Source: Methylococcus sp. UBA6136
Lineage (GTDB): Bacteria > Pseudomonadota > Gammaproteobacteria > Methylococcales > Methylococcaceae
Length of the DNA stretch: 12,285 bases
Assembly: GCA_002423305.1 (NCBI GenBank)
Contig: DIVI01000221.1
Location: forward strand, 1 to 12,285
Direction of reading: 5' to 3'
The notes under the pieces were generated by a model. The model worked only from the letters and a program-made list of their open reading frames with translations, did no database searches and was not told where the DNA came from. Shown here piece by piece: positions 7,131 through 12,285 of the stretch. How positions within the stretch are numbered: position 1 is the stretch's first letter; each line of letters begins with the position of its first letter. The translations under genes were made by a program, and so were the position numbers.

Positions 7131-7868
7131 TCAGGGCGCCGGCTTCTCGCCCTTGCCACCCAAGGCTGTATTTTGCAGGGTCTCATTTAGCTGTTTGAGC
7201 AGATCAAGACCCGGCCCGTCACGTTGCGGCTTGCCTTCCGAATCCTGAACATAAATCGAGGTCACGCCGGATTTCTCTTCCAGCTTGATTCGATACTCCT
7301 GGGTGCCGCCAGGGCTGCCATTGAACATCTCGGCCACATCGCCAAAGAAACCCTTATCTTCATAGGGCTTCTGGTTCTTGGCAAAGTGGACGAAGTAAAG
7401 CCCATCGGACCGATTTTGATCGATGATCTCCAGCTTCTGCCGTCCCAAGGCCTTGTTGACTTCGGCCCAGGTAATGTCAAACGGCGCCTGCACTTCGATG
7501 AGGGGGACATCGGACGAGCTTTCGGCCAGAACCGGTTTGGGATGATCCTTCCCAGCCCGCATAGCCTTGGCATCCTCCGGCGACATTTCGGCGCCGGGTG
7601 CCGGCGTTGCCTCCCGGTCCGAGGAGACTGCCTCGGCGGAATCATCCGCCGAGGAGGGAGACTCCCAGGAGGGCCGACTTCCCCCTGAGGCGCCATCGAT
7701 GGTGGACGAACTCAAGTCCGGCGGTATTTCCAGCGCCGCGATTTCGGTGCTGTACTGGTACTGCTTGTGCTTGTCCGGGAACCACCCCTCAATAGTGCTG
7801 CACCCGGTCAATAGAGCAAGCACAGAGGAAGCCGCCAGCAACGGGCGCAGGCCATAAACCTTGATCAT
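7131..7868 (-). CDS. bamC: BamC-like lipoprotein of the outer-membrane protein assembly machine (short form)
   Basis: BamC (NlpB) is a lipoprotein of the Bam complex that inserts beta-barrel proteins into the outer membrane. This 245-residue form has a signal peptide with lipobox LLTGC (Cys23), and an N-terminal segment (about 38-52, with LEIPPDLS) like the stretch of BamC that binds BamD. A Ser/Pro/Ala/Glu-rich low-complexity linker follows (about 53-118). Then comes one helix-grip domain (about 121-235) with APFDITWAEVNKAL and SIYVQDSEGKP, which align with the second of the two domains of E. coli BamC (344 residues, GPFNVVW and LQFIDPKG). The first helix-grip domain appears to be missing and replaced by the linker. 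The start overlaps the dapA stop by four bases (ATGA), as expected for the conserved dapA-bamC pair, and a strong terminator follows. Assignment rests on both context and sequence. Confidence 0.88.
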   Translation of the reverse strand: MIKVYGLRPLLAASSVLALLTGCSTIEGWFPDKHKQYQYSTEIAALEIPPDLSSSTIDGASGGSRPSWESPSSADDSAEAVSSDREATPAPGAEMSPEDAKAMRAGKDHPKPVLAESSSDVPLIEVQAPFDITWAEVNKALGRQKLEIIDQNRSDGLYFVHFAKNQKPYEDKGFFGDVAEMFNGSPGGTQEYRIKLEEKSGVTSIYVQDSEGKPQRDGPGLDLLKQLNETLQNTALGGKGEKPAP

Positions 7869-8755
7869 GAGACGACTCCTTCAAGCACACCCGCCTGACG
7901 CATGGCGGCATGAACCGCCACATGGCACCCTTCGGACAACCAAGTCAGCGGCAAACGGATACCCGGTTTGATGAGCCCCAATTCGGCCAGCGCCCATTTG
8001 ACCGGGATGGGGTTGGACTCGATAAAGAGATCCCGATGCAGGCCGGTCAATTTGGCGTCGATGGCGGCCGCCGCTTCAAAATCGCCCTCACGCGCAGCAA
8101 CACACAGCTCATGCATAAGCCGTGGCGCCACGTTGGCTGTGACCGAAATCACGCCATGACCGCCCAACAGGCAGAACTCCCGCGCGGTGGCGTCATCGCC
8201 GGAATACAGCAGAAAATCCGGGCCGCAAAGGCGAAGGATTTCACGGGCCCGATCCAGATTGCCGGTGGCCTCCTTGACCCCGATGATTCCGGGCACGGTG
8301 GATAGACGGGCGATGGTTTCCGGAAGCATGTCGCAGGCGGTCCGGCCCGGCACGTTATAAAGAATCTGGGGGATATCCACTGCCTCGGCAATCGCCTTGT
8401 GATGCCGGTAAAGCCCCTCCTGAGTGGGCTTGTTGTAATAGGGTGTGACCAGCAGACAGGCATCGGCCCCGTGCTGTTTAGCCTGCCGGGTCAGGCTGAT
8501 CGCCTCAGTAGTGGAATTGGCGCCGGTTCCGGCAATGACGGGGACTCGACCTGCCACCTGATCCACGGTCAGCCGGATCACCTCGCAGTGTTCATCCTCG
8601 TCCAGCGTGGCGGACTCACCGGTCGTCCCGACAGCCACTATGCCATCGGTACCCTGCTCGATGTGAAATTCGATCAGCCGCCGCAAGCCTTCACGGTCCA
8701 GCGCGCCATCCGGCTCCATCGGCGTCACCAATGCAACGAGACTACCTTGAATCAT
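7865..8755 (-). CDS. dapA: 4-hydroxy-tetrahydrodipicolinate synthase (DHDPS)
   Basis: DapA condenses pyruvate with aspartate semialdehyde, the first committed step to diaminopimelate and lysine. It is a class I aldolase-type TIM barrel acting as a cytoplasmic tetramer. Counting from the second ATG (8755, 296 residues), key residues fall at the same numbers as in E. coli: Thr44-Thr45, Tyr107, Tyr133, Arg138 and the Schiff-base Lys161 in GVKEATG. This numbering and the spacing from GGAA favour that start; the ATG at 8761 would add two residues. In the lysine feedback site Ser48, Ala49, His56, Asn80, Glu84 and Tyr106 are kept, but His53 is Glu, so inhibition by lysine is likely but may differ in strength. 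The stop overlaps bamC (ATGA). A candidate promoter lies at 8786-8815. Confidence 0.97.
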   Translation of the reverse strand: MIQGSLVALVTPMEPDGALDREGLRRLIEFHIEQGTDGIVAVGTTGESATLDEDEHCEVIRLTVDQVAGRVPVIAGTGANSTTEAISLTRQAKQHGADACLLVTPYYNKPTQEGLYRHHKAIAEAVDIPQILYNVPGRTACDMLPETIARLSTVPGIIGVKEATGNLDRAREILRLCGPDFLLYSGDDATAREFCLLGGHGVISVTANVAPRLMHELCVAAREGDFEAAAAIDAKLTGLHRDLFIESNPIPVKWALAELGLIKPGIRLPLTWLSEGCHVAVHAAMRQAGVLEGVVS

Positions 8756-8785
8756 GCCCATTTTCCGGCTTCAAAAAAGGGAAGA

Positions 8786-8815
8786 ATGGTAACGTGGCGC
8801 CGATAGGCGTGACAA
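8786..8815 (-). promoter_or_regulatory. candidate sigma70 promoter for dapA-bamC
   Basis: Read leftward, TTGTCA (8815-8810, five of six to consensus) and TACCAT (8791-8786, four of six) are separated by 18 bases. Transcription would begin near 8779, giving a leader of about 20 bases before the dapA start. The spacer contains the small inverted repeat CGCC-TATC-GGCG (8808-8797 region), which could bind a regulator. The -10 is imperfect. Confidence 0.45.
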
Positions 8816-8920
8816 CCGCGTTGAAGCAGGCATCCCACCGATCGGCGTAGGCGAACGCAATAATGGCTCGGGGTGAAAATGGTAAACTTCAGGCCTGTGT
8901 ATCTGGCTTGGCGAATCCCC

Positions 8921-9457
8921 ATGCAACTTGCGATTACCGTTCTCGGTGAAAATCACCCTGACCTCATTATCGAACTGACCAAGGCCATCAAGGAGGCCAA
9001 ATGCACGATCCTCGAAAGCCGCATGACGGAACTGGGGTTGGAGTTTGCCGGGCATCTGCTGGTTGAGGGTAACTGGAACCACATTGCCCGACTTGAAAAC
9101 GCCATGGAGACGCTGGGCAACCGATTCCAGCTAAAGTTTCAGCTGCTCCGCGCCAAGGAGCAGGACACCCCTACCGCAGAGGAAGATTTGGGACTGCCCT
9201 ATGCCATCGATATCTTTGCGACCGACCAGATCAACAATATCTACGATCTCAGCGACTTCCTGATCAGTCGCGGCGTGAGCATCATGGATCTCTCAACCAG
9301 TCGTTACCCGGCCCCGTTTACGGGTTCGCCGCTGTTCCTGGCTCACATGATCGTGCGTATCCCCTCCGGCATGCGCATCGTTTCCCTCCGCGACGAATTC
9401 CTGGATTTCTGCGACCAGATGAACCTGGACGCGATTCTGGAACCGGTAAAACGCTAA
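8921..9457 (+). CDS. gcvR: GcvR-like protein with two ACT domains (glycine cleavage regulator)
   Basis: In E. coli, GcvR binds glycine and sequesters the activator GcvA to control the glycine cleavage operon. This protein has two ACT domains and no DNA-binding domain: the first at about 1-77 (LAITVLGENHPDLI, then LESRMTELGLEFAGHLLVEGNW), the second at about 93-177 (YAIDIFATDQINNIYDLSDFL, ISRGVSIMDL). From ATG 8921 it has 178 residues and begins right at the first ACT strand, as family members do. An upstream ATG at 8879, with GGGGTG before it, would add 14 residues and cannot be excluded, since the 8921 ATG has a weak ribosome site. It is divergent from dapA and 24 bases upstream of bcp, the same layout as in E. 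coli. No gcvA is in the window, so the partner and exact role are inferred. Confidence 0.85.
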   Translation: MQLAITVLGENHPDLIIELTKAIKEAKCTILESRMTELGLEFAGHLLVEGNWNHIARLENAMETLGNRFQLKFQLLRAKEQDTPTAEEDLGLPYAIDIFATDQINNIYDLSDFLISRGVSIMDLSTSRYPAPFTGSPLFLAHMIVRIPSGMRIVSLRDEFLDFCDQMNLDAILEPVKR

Positions 9458-9481
9458 TCCCACCCAACAGAGAGACCAACC

Positions 9482-9958
9482 ATGAGCATCCCGACCATCG
9501 GCCAACCGGTTGCTGATTTCACCCTTCCTGCCACCTCGGGCAAGACCGTGCAACTTTCAGGGCTCAACGGACATTACTTGGTTCTTTATTTCTACCCGAA
9601 GGACAGCACCCCCGGCTGCACCCAGGAAGGGCAGGATTTTCGCGATCTCTATCCGGATTTTCAGGGCCTCGGCGCCGAAATTCTTGGTGTCTCCCGCGAC
9701 AGCCTCAAGTCCCATGAGAACTTCAAGTGCAAGCAGGAATTCCCGTTTGAGCTCCTCTCCGATGCAGATGAATCGCTGTGCCGTCAGTTCGACGTCATCA
9801 AGCTGAAGAACATGTACGGCAAGCAGGTGCAGGGCATAGAGCGCAGTACTTTCCTGATCGATCCGGCGGGAAATCTGGCCGCCGAGTGGCGCAAAGTCAG
9901 CGTCAAGGGGCATGCTGCCGAGGTCCTTGAGAAAGTCCGGTCGCTCAAGACCGCCTGA
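9482..9958 (+). CDS. bcp: peroxiredoxin Q / bacterioferritin comigratory protein, thioredoxin-dependent peroxidase
   Basis: This 158-residue cytoplasmic thiol peroxidase reduces peroxides with electrons from thioredoxin. The peroxidatic Cys46 lies in FYPKDSTPGCTQEGQDF. The resolving cysteine that E. coli Bcp has five residues later (CTVQAC) is Gln51 here. Cys83 (NFKCKQ) is a candidate replacement, because a second cysteine near this place resolves the disulfide in Xanthomonas PrxQ; Cys100 (SLCRQF) is the other cysteine. The later block GIERSTFLIDPAGNL with Arg121 is characteristic of the family. Length is normal. The ATG at 9482 has a modest AGAGAGA ribosome site. It follows gcvR by 24 bases and precedes a small secreted protein by 14, so the three probably share a transcript. 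It is the second peroxiredoxin in this window, from a different subfamily than the one at 484-1089. Confidence 0.95.
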   Translation: MSIPTIGQPVADFTLPATSGKTVQLSGLNGHYLVLYFYPKDSTPGCTQEGQDFRDLYPDFQGLGAEILGVSRDSLKSHENFKCKQEFPFELLSDADESLCRQFDVIKLKNMYGKQVQGIERSTFLIDPAGNLAAEWRKVSVKGHAAEVLEKVRSLKTA

Positions 9959-9972
9959 ACCCATCCATTACC

Positions 9973-10383
9973 ATGTCAGTTCAAGCAGGTCGCTCAACGG
10001 CCTTTCGGGGTGATCTGACTTGCATCATTGCCCTACTGGGCTTTGTTACTGCTCCCGTGGAGGCCGGCCCGGTATATCGCTGCTTCCAGAATGGCCGCGT
10101 GGCTTACACCCAGAATGCGTCAGACCCGAGTTGCGAGCCGATTGAGGTCAATGCCTACGAACCTGATCCAGAAACGGTTTCCCAGAAAAAGGATCAGCTC
10201 AGACAATGGCGAGACGATCGCTCCAAGTCGCTGAGCGAGGGGCGTCGTAAAAAGAGCGGCAGGAAACAGAAACCCAGGGAACCCGGAACCGAGGGTGACA
10301 TCCCCGACGATCTGAAATCGACCACCGACGCCATGAAGATTCCGAACGAATTGGACTTCAAGGAACCGACCGGCGAGCCATAA
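9973..10383 (+). CDS. small secreted DUF4124-like protein, function unknown
   Basis: This encodes 136 residues. The N-terminus looks like a Sec signal peptide: a basic n-region, a hydrophobic run (about 15-27, LTCIIALLGFVTA) and a likely cut after VEA (residue 31). The mature start GPVYRCFQNGRVAYTQNASDPSC has the pattern of DUF4124 domains (a short aromatic strand, then 'dG.v.Yt' and cysteines); Cys37 and Cys54 may form a disulfide in the periplasm. The rest (about 65-136) is highly charged and probably disordered, with a Lys/Arg-rich patch (REGRRKKSGRKQK-like, about 83-102) and an acidic tail. I see no clear ribosome site before the ATG (ACCCATCCATTACC), so translation may depend on coupling with bcp 14 bases upstream. 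The domain assignment is by pattern only. No terminator follows in the 62-base gap to the next gene. Confidence 0.72.
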   Translation: MSVQAGRSTAFRGDLTCIIALLGFVTAPVEAGPVYRCFQNGRVAYTQNASDPSCEPIEVNAYEPDPETVSQKKDQLRQWRDDRSKSLSEGRRKKSGRKQKPREPGTEGDIPDDLKSTTDAMKIPNELDFKEPTGEP

Positions 10384-10445
10384 GCAAGGCTACTGCGCAT
10401 CCCTCCGATCGTCCTTCACACACCGCACGACCGAAGCAGCCCCAC

Positions 10446-11111
10446 ATGAACCGCGACGACACTCCCGCCATCATCATCGAACCGCAAGGACCGCATCGGG
10501 CCAGCATCATCTGGCTGCACGGGTTGGGGGCGGATGGTCATGACTTTGCCCCCATCACCACCGAACTGCAGCTGCCCGATGCGCTCGGCGTGCGCTTCAT
10601 CCTGCCGCATGCCCCCCATCGACCGGTAACCATCAATGGCGGCTATGTCATGCGGGCCTGGTACGACATTGCTCATACCGATATCGGTCGCACTCCCGAC
10701 CTGGGCGGCATCGAGGCATCCCGACAGGCCGTGGCAGAACTGATCGACCGCGAAGTGGCGGCCGGCATTCCACCCGAACACATCATCCTCGCCGGTTTCT
10801 CGCAGGGTGGCGTCATCGCGATTGAAACCGTGACTCATCACCAGGACAAGCTGGGGGGCGCCATCGCCCTTTCCTGCTACCTGGCTCGCAACGTCGATCT
10901 ACCCGCCGCCACGCGACCCATCCCCGTTTTCCTTGCCCACGGCACCGAGGACACCATCGTGCCGCACGGGCTGGGGCTGGCGGCACGCGATGCGCTGGAA
11001 AAACAAGGATATGCGGTGGAATGGCATGCCTATCAGATGCCCCACTCCGTATGTCAGCAGGAGATCATGGATATTCGCCGCTGGCTGCTGGCGCAACTGG
11101 GCGAGCACTGA
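10446..11111 (+). CDS. alpha/beta-hydrolase carboxylesterase (phospholipase/carboxylesterase family)
   Basis: This 221-residue protein belongs to the bacterial carboxylesterase II / acyl-protein-thioesterase family, which hydrolyses short-chain esters; natural substrates are usually unknown. The expected catalytic triad is visible: nucleophile Ser119 in GFSQGG, Asp169 in HGTEDTIVP and His200 in QMPHSVC. The oxyanion-hole loop LHGLGADGHDF (25-34) and the conserved PHAPHRPVTINGG and MRAWYDI blocks match Pseudomonas esterases of about 218 residues. There is no signal peptide, so it is cytoplasmic. The ATG at 10446 has no strong ribosome site (GAAGCAGCCCCAC precedes it), yet the protein begins where relatives begin. 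It may continue the gcvR-bcp transcript, as no terminator separates them. Its stop is six bases from that of convergent prmA. Confidence 0.93.
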   Translation: MNRDDTPAIIIEPQGPHRASIIWLHGLGADGHDFAPITTELQLPDALGVRFILPHAPHRPVTINGGYVMRAWYDIAHTDIGRTPDLGGIEASRQAVAELIDREVAAGIPPEHIILAGFSQGGVIAIETVTHHQDKLGGAIALSCYLARNVDLPAATRPIPVFLAHGTEDTIVPHGLGLAARDALEKQGYAVEWHAYQMPHSVCQQEIMDIRRWLLAQLGEH

Positions 11112-11117
11112 AGTCGG

Positions 11118-11996
11118 CTAAGCGGACCTTTTTACCCCGGACAGGATGGCCCAGTCCTCGCGCTGCCGGACCGGCTCGAATACCACCTCGGCCGCATAGG
11201 CCACCCGCACCGACTCGGCCTGCTCGGCGAGAATACCCGAGAGGGCCAGATGTCCGCCGGGCTTGAGCCGAGACAGAATATCCCCAGCCAGCTCCACCAG
11301 CGGCCCGGCCAGAATGTTTGCTACCACCACATCCGCCAACGGTAAACCCTGATCGCCCGGAAAACCCAGCGTCAGCCTCCCCTCGACGCCATTCTTTTGA
11401 GCATTGTCCTGGCTAGCCGTCAACGCCTGAGGATCGATATCAATGCCGTGCGCCGATGATGCCCCCAGCTTCAGCGCGGCCACCGCGAGTATCCCCGAAC
11501 CACAGCCGTAATCCAGCACGGTCCGGCTCGCGAGATCGAGACCCTCCAGCCATTCCAGACAAAGCGCCGTCGTCGGATGGGTGCCCGTCCCGAAAGCCAG
11601 CCCCGGGTCCAGGATCACATTGACAGCAGTGGGCTCCGGCGGCTCATAGCCGGTCGGGCAAATCCACAGGCGGTTCCCAAACCGCATGGGCTTGAAGTGC
11701 TCCATCCACGCCCGCTCCCAGACCTGATCCTCGATGATCTCGCTGCCCCAATCGAGAAGCCCATCGGCGAAATGACGCAACGCGGAGAGGCGAATCGCAT
11801 CGCCATCGATGTCCCCCTCGAACAGCGCCGTGACCTTGGTCCGTTGCCACAGCGGCGTTTCCCCCGGGGGTGGCTCGAACAGTGGCTGATCGCCCGCATC
11901 GTCAAACCCCACCGACAAGGCGCCCTGCGCCATGAACCAGTCGGAAACCGACTCAGCCTGCGACTCCTCGACCGTGGCCGCCAGCTGGCGCCACAT
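11118..11996 (-). CDS. prmA: ribosomal protein L11 methyltransferase
   Basis: PrmA trimethylates ribosomal protein L11 at several positions using S-adenosylmethionine. The 292-residue length matches the family (293 in E. coli). The N-terminal L11-recognition domain is at about 1-95, followed by a linker with WERAWMEHFKPMRFGNRLWI. The class I methyltransferase fold carries LDPGLAFGTGTHPTT (129-143), the SAM-binding motif VLDYGCGSGILAVAALKLGA (160-179), the acidic GIDIDPQA (184-191) and ANILAGPL (226-233), which replaces the usual catalytic motif of this family in its known form. Start ATG 11996 overlaps the accC stop by one base (TGATG), so translation is coupled; accC-prmA is a common gammaproteobacterial order. 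I saw no good terminator in the six-base gap with the esterase; an imperfect hairpin lies at 11113-11127. Confidence 0.97.
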   Translation of the reverse strand: MWRQLAATVEESQAESVSDWFMAQGALSVGFDDAGDQPLFEPPPGETPLWQRTKVTALFEGDIDGDAIRLSALRHFADGLLDWGSEIIEDQVWERAWMEHFKPMRFGNRLWICPTGYEPPEPTAVNVILDPGLAFGTGTHPTTALCLEWLEGLDLASRTVLDYGCGSGILAVAALKLGASSAHGIDIDPQALTASQDNAQKNGVEGRLTLGFPGDQGLPLADVVVANILAGPLVELAGDILSRLKPGGHLALSGILAEQAESVRVAYAAEVVFEPVRQREDWAILSGVKRSA

Positions 11997-12285
11997 CAGT
12001 GCTTCAGTCCCAGTTTCTTTTCGAGGTAATGAATGTTCTGGCCGCCAGCGTCAAAACCCGGATCATTGATGATATCCAGCAGCAGCGGGATATTGCAGTT
12101 GATGCCGCCAATCACGAGCTCGTTGAGTGCAGTACGCATGCGGGCGATGGCGCTGGCGCGATCTTCGCCATGCGCGATGAGCTTGCCGATCATCGAATCG
12201 TAATACGGCGGGACCACATAGCCGTTGTAGATGTGCGTTTCCACCCGGATACCGGGGCCACCGGGCATGTGGAACTGCTCGATCA
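11996..12285 (-). CDS. accC: acetyl-CoA carboxylase biotin carboxylase subunit, C-terminal end (partial)
   Basis: The gene runs off the right edge; only about 95 C-terminal residues are visible. AccC carboxylates the biotin on AccB with ATP and bicarbonate, the first half of the acetyl-CoA carboxylase reaction that feeds fatty acid synthesis. The visible part is the end of the C-terminal biotin-carboxylase domain: PGGPGIRVETHIYNGY, PPYYDSMIGKLIAHG, the phrase IARMRTALNEL and the terminal NIHYLEKKLGLKH, all of which match E. coli AccC closely. An internal ATG at 12268 is not the start, because the frame continues upstream (IEQFH) as in the full-length protein. It overlaps prmA by one base. accB is expected just outside the window. 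Confidence 0.96.
   Translation of the reverse strand, partial: IEQFHMPGGPGIRVETHIYNGYVVPPYYDSMIGKLIAHGEDRASAIARMRTALNELVIGGINCNIPLLLDIINDPGFDAGGQNIHYLEKKLGLKH

Noticed and set aside
7224..7688. Rightward open frame opposite bamC
   Set aside because: Antisense to a lipoprotein with a clear lipobox and conserved helix-grip domain; no independent support.
1..12285. Mobile elements, CRISPR arrays, toxin-antitoxin or defence genes
   Set aside because: No transposase, integrase, spaced direct repeats, toxin pair or defence motif was found; nearly all sequence is accounted for by housekeeping genes.

Overview
This window reads as a chromosomal housekeeping segment from a moderately GC-rich gammaproteobacterium outside the Enterobacterales. 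The clues are a large single-chain PurL with its fused glutaminase domain, a BamC-type outer-membrane lipoprotein beside dapA, a divergent gcvR-bcp pair, and an accC-prmA junction. Most proteins can be matched residue by residue to well-known families. I see no insertion sequence, phage gene, CRISPR array, tRNA or rRNA, and no sign of recent transfer. No stretch of more than about 160 bases lacks a gene.

Left part (1-1241): the possible tail of an upstream gene and a 96-residue three-helix membrane protein run rightward. They face a leftward typical 2-Cys peroxiredoxin (AhpC/TSA type) across two stacked terminator hairpins (404-471). The leader of the peroxiredoxin gene holds a perfect 15-bp palindrome.

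Centre-left (1242-7004, all leftward): an AroG-like DAHP synthase starts the shikimate pathway. Upstream lies an unrecognised lipoprotein, whose start codon sits two bases after the purL stop. Upstream of that is full-length purL (FGAM synthase, purine biosynthesis). The short gap before purL holds the dapA-bamC terminator, a competing upstream hairpin and a 31-codon reading frame that runs into the purL start.

Centre-right (7131-10383): leftward dapA-bamC (lysine/peptidoglycan precursor synthesis and outer-membrane assembly, with a 4-base ATGA overlap) diverges from rightward gcvR-bcp followed by a small secreted DUF4124-like protein. A plausible sigma70 promoter for dapA lies in the divergent gap. 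This matches the gcvR-bcp / dapA-bamC order of E. coli, but purL occupies the place held there by purC.

Right part (10446-12285): a rightward alpha/beta-hydrolase carboxylesterase converges, with a six-base gap, on leftward accC (3' end only) and prmA, which overlap by one base (TGATG).

The region is mostly ordinary. The points I would look at again are the shortened BamC with one helix-grip domain, the lipoprotein tied to purL, the leader structures upstream of purL and aroG, and the palindrome upstream of the peroxiredoxin gene. I do not see convincing evidence of a new multi-gene system.
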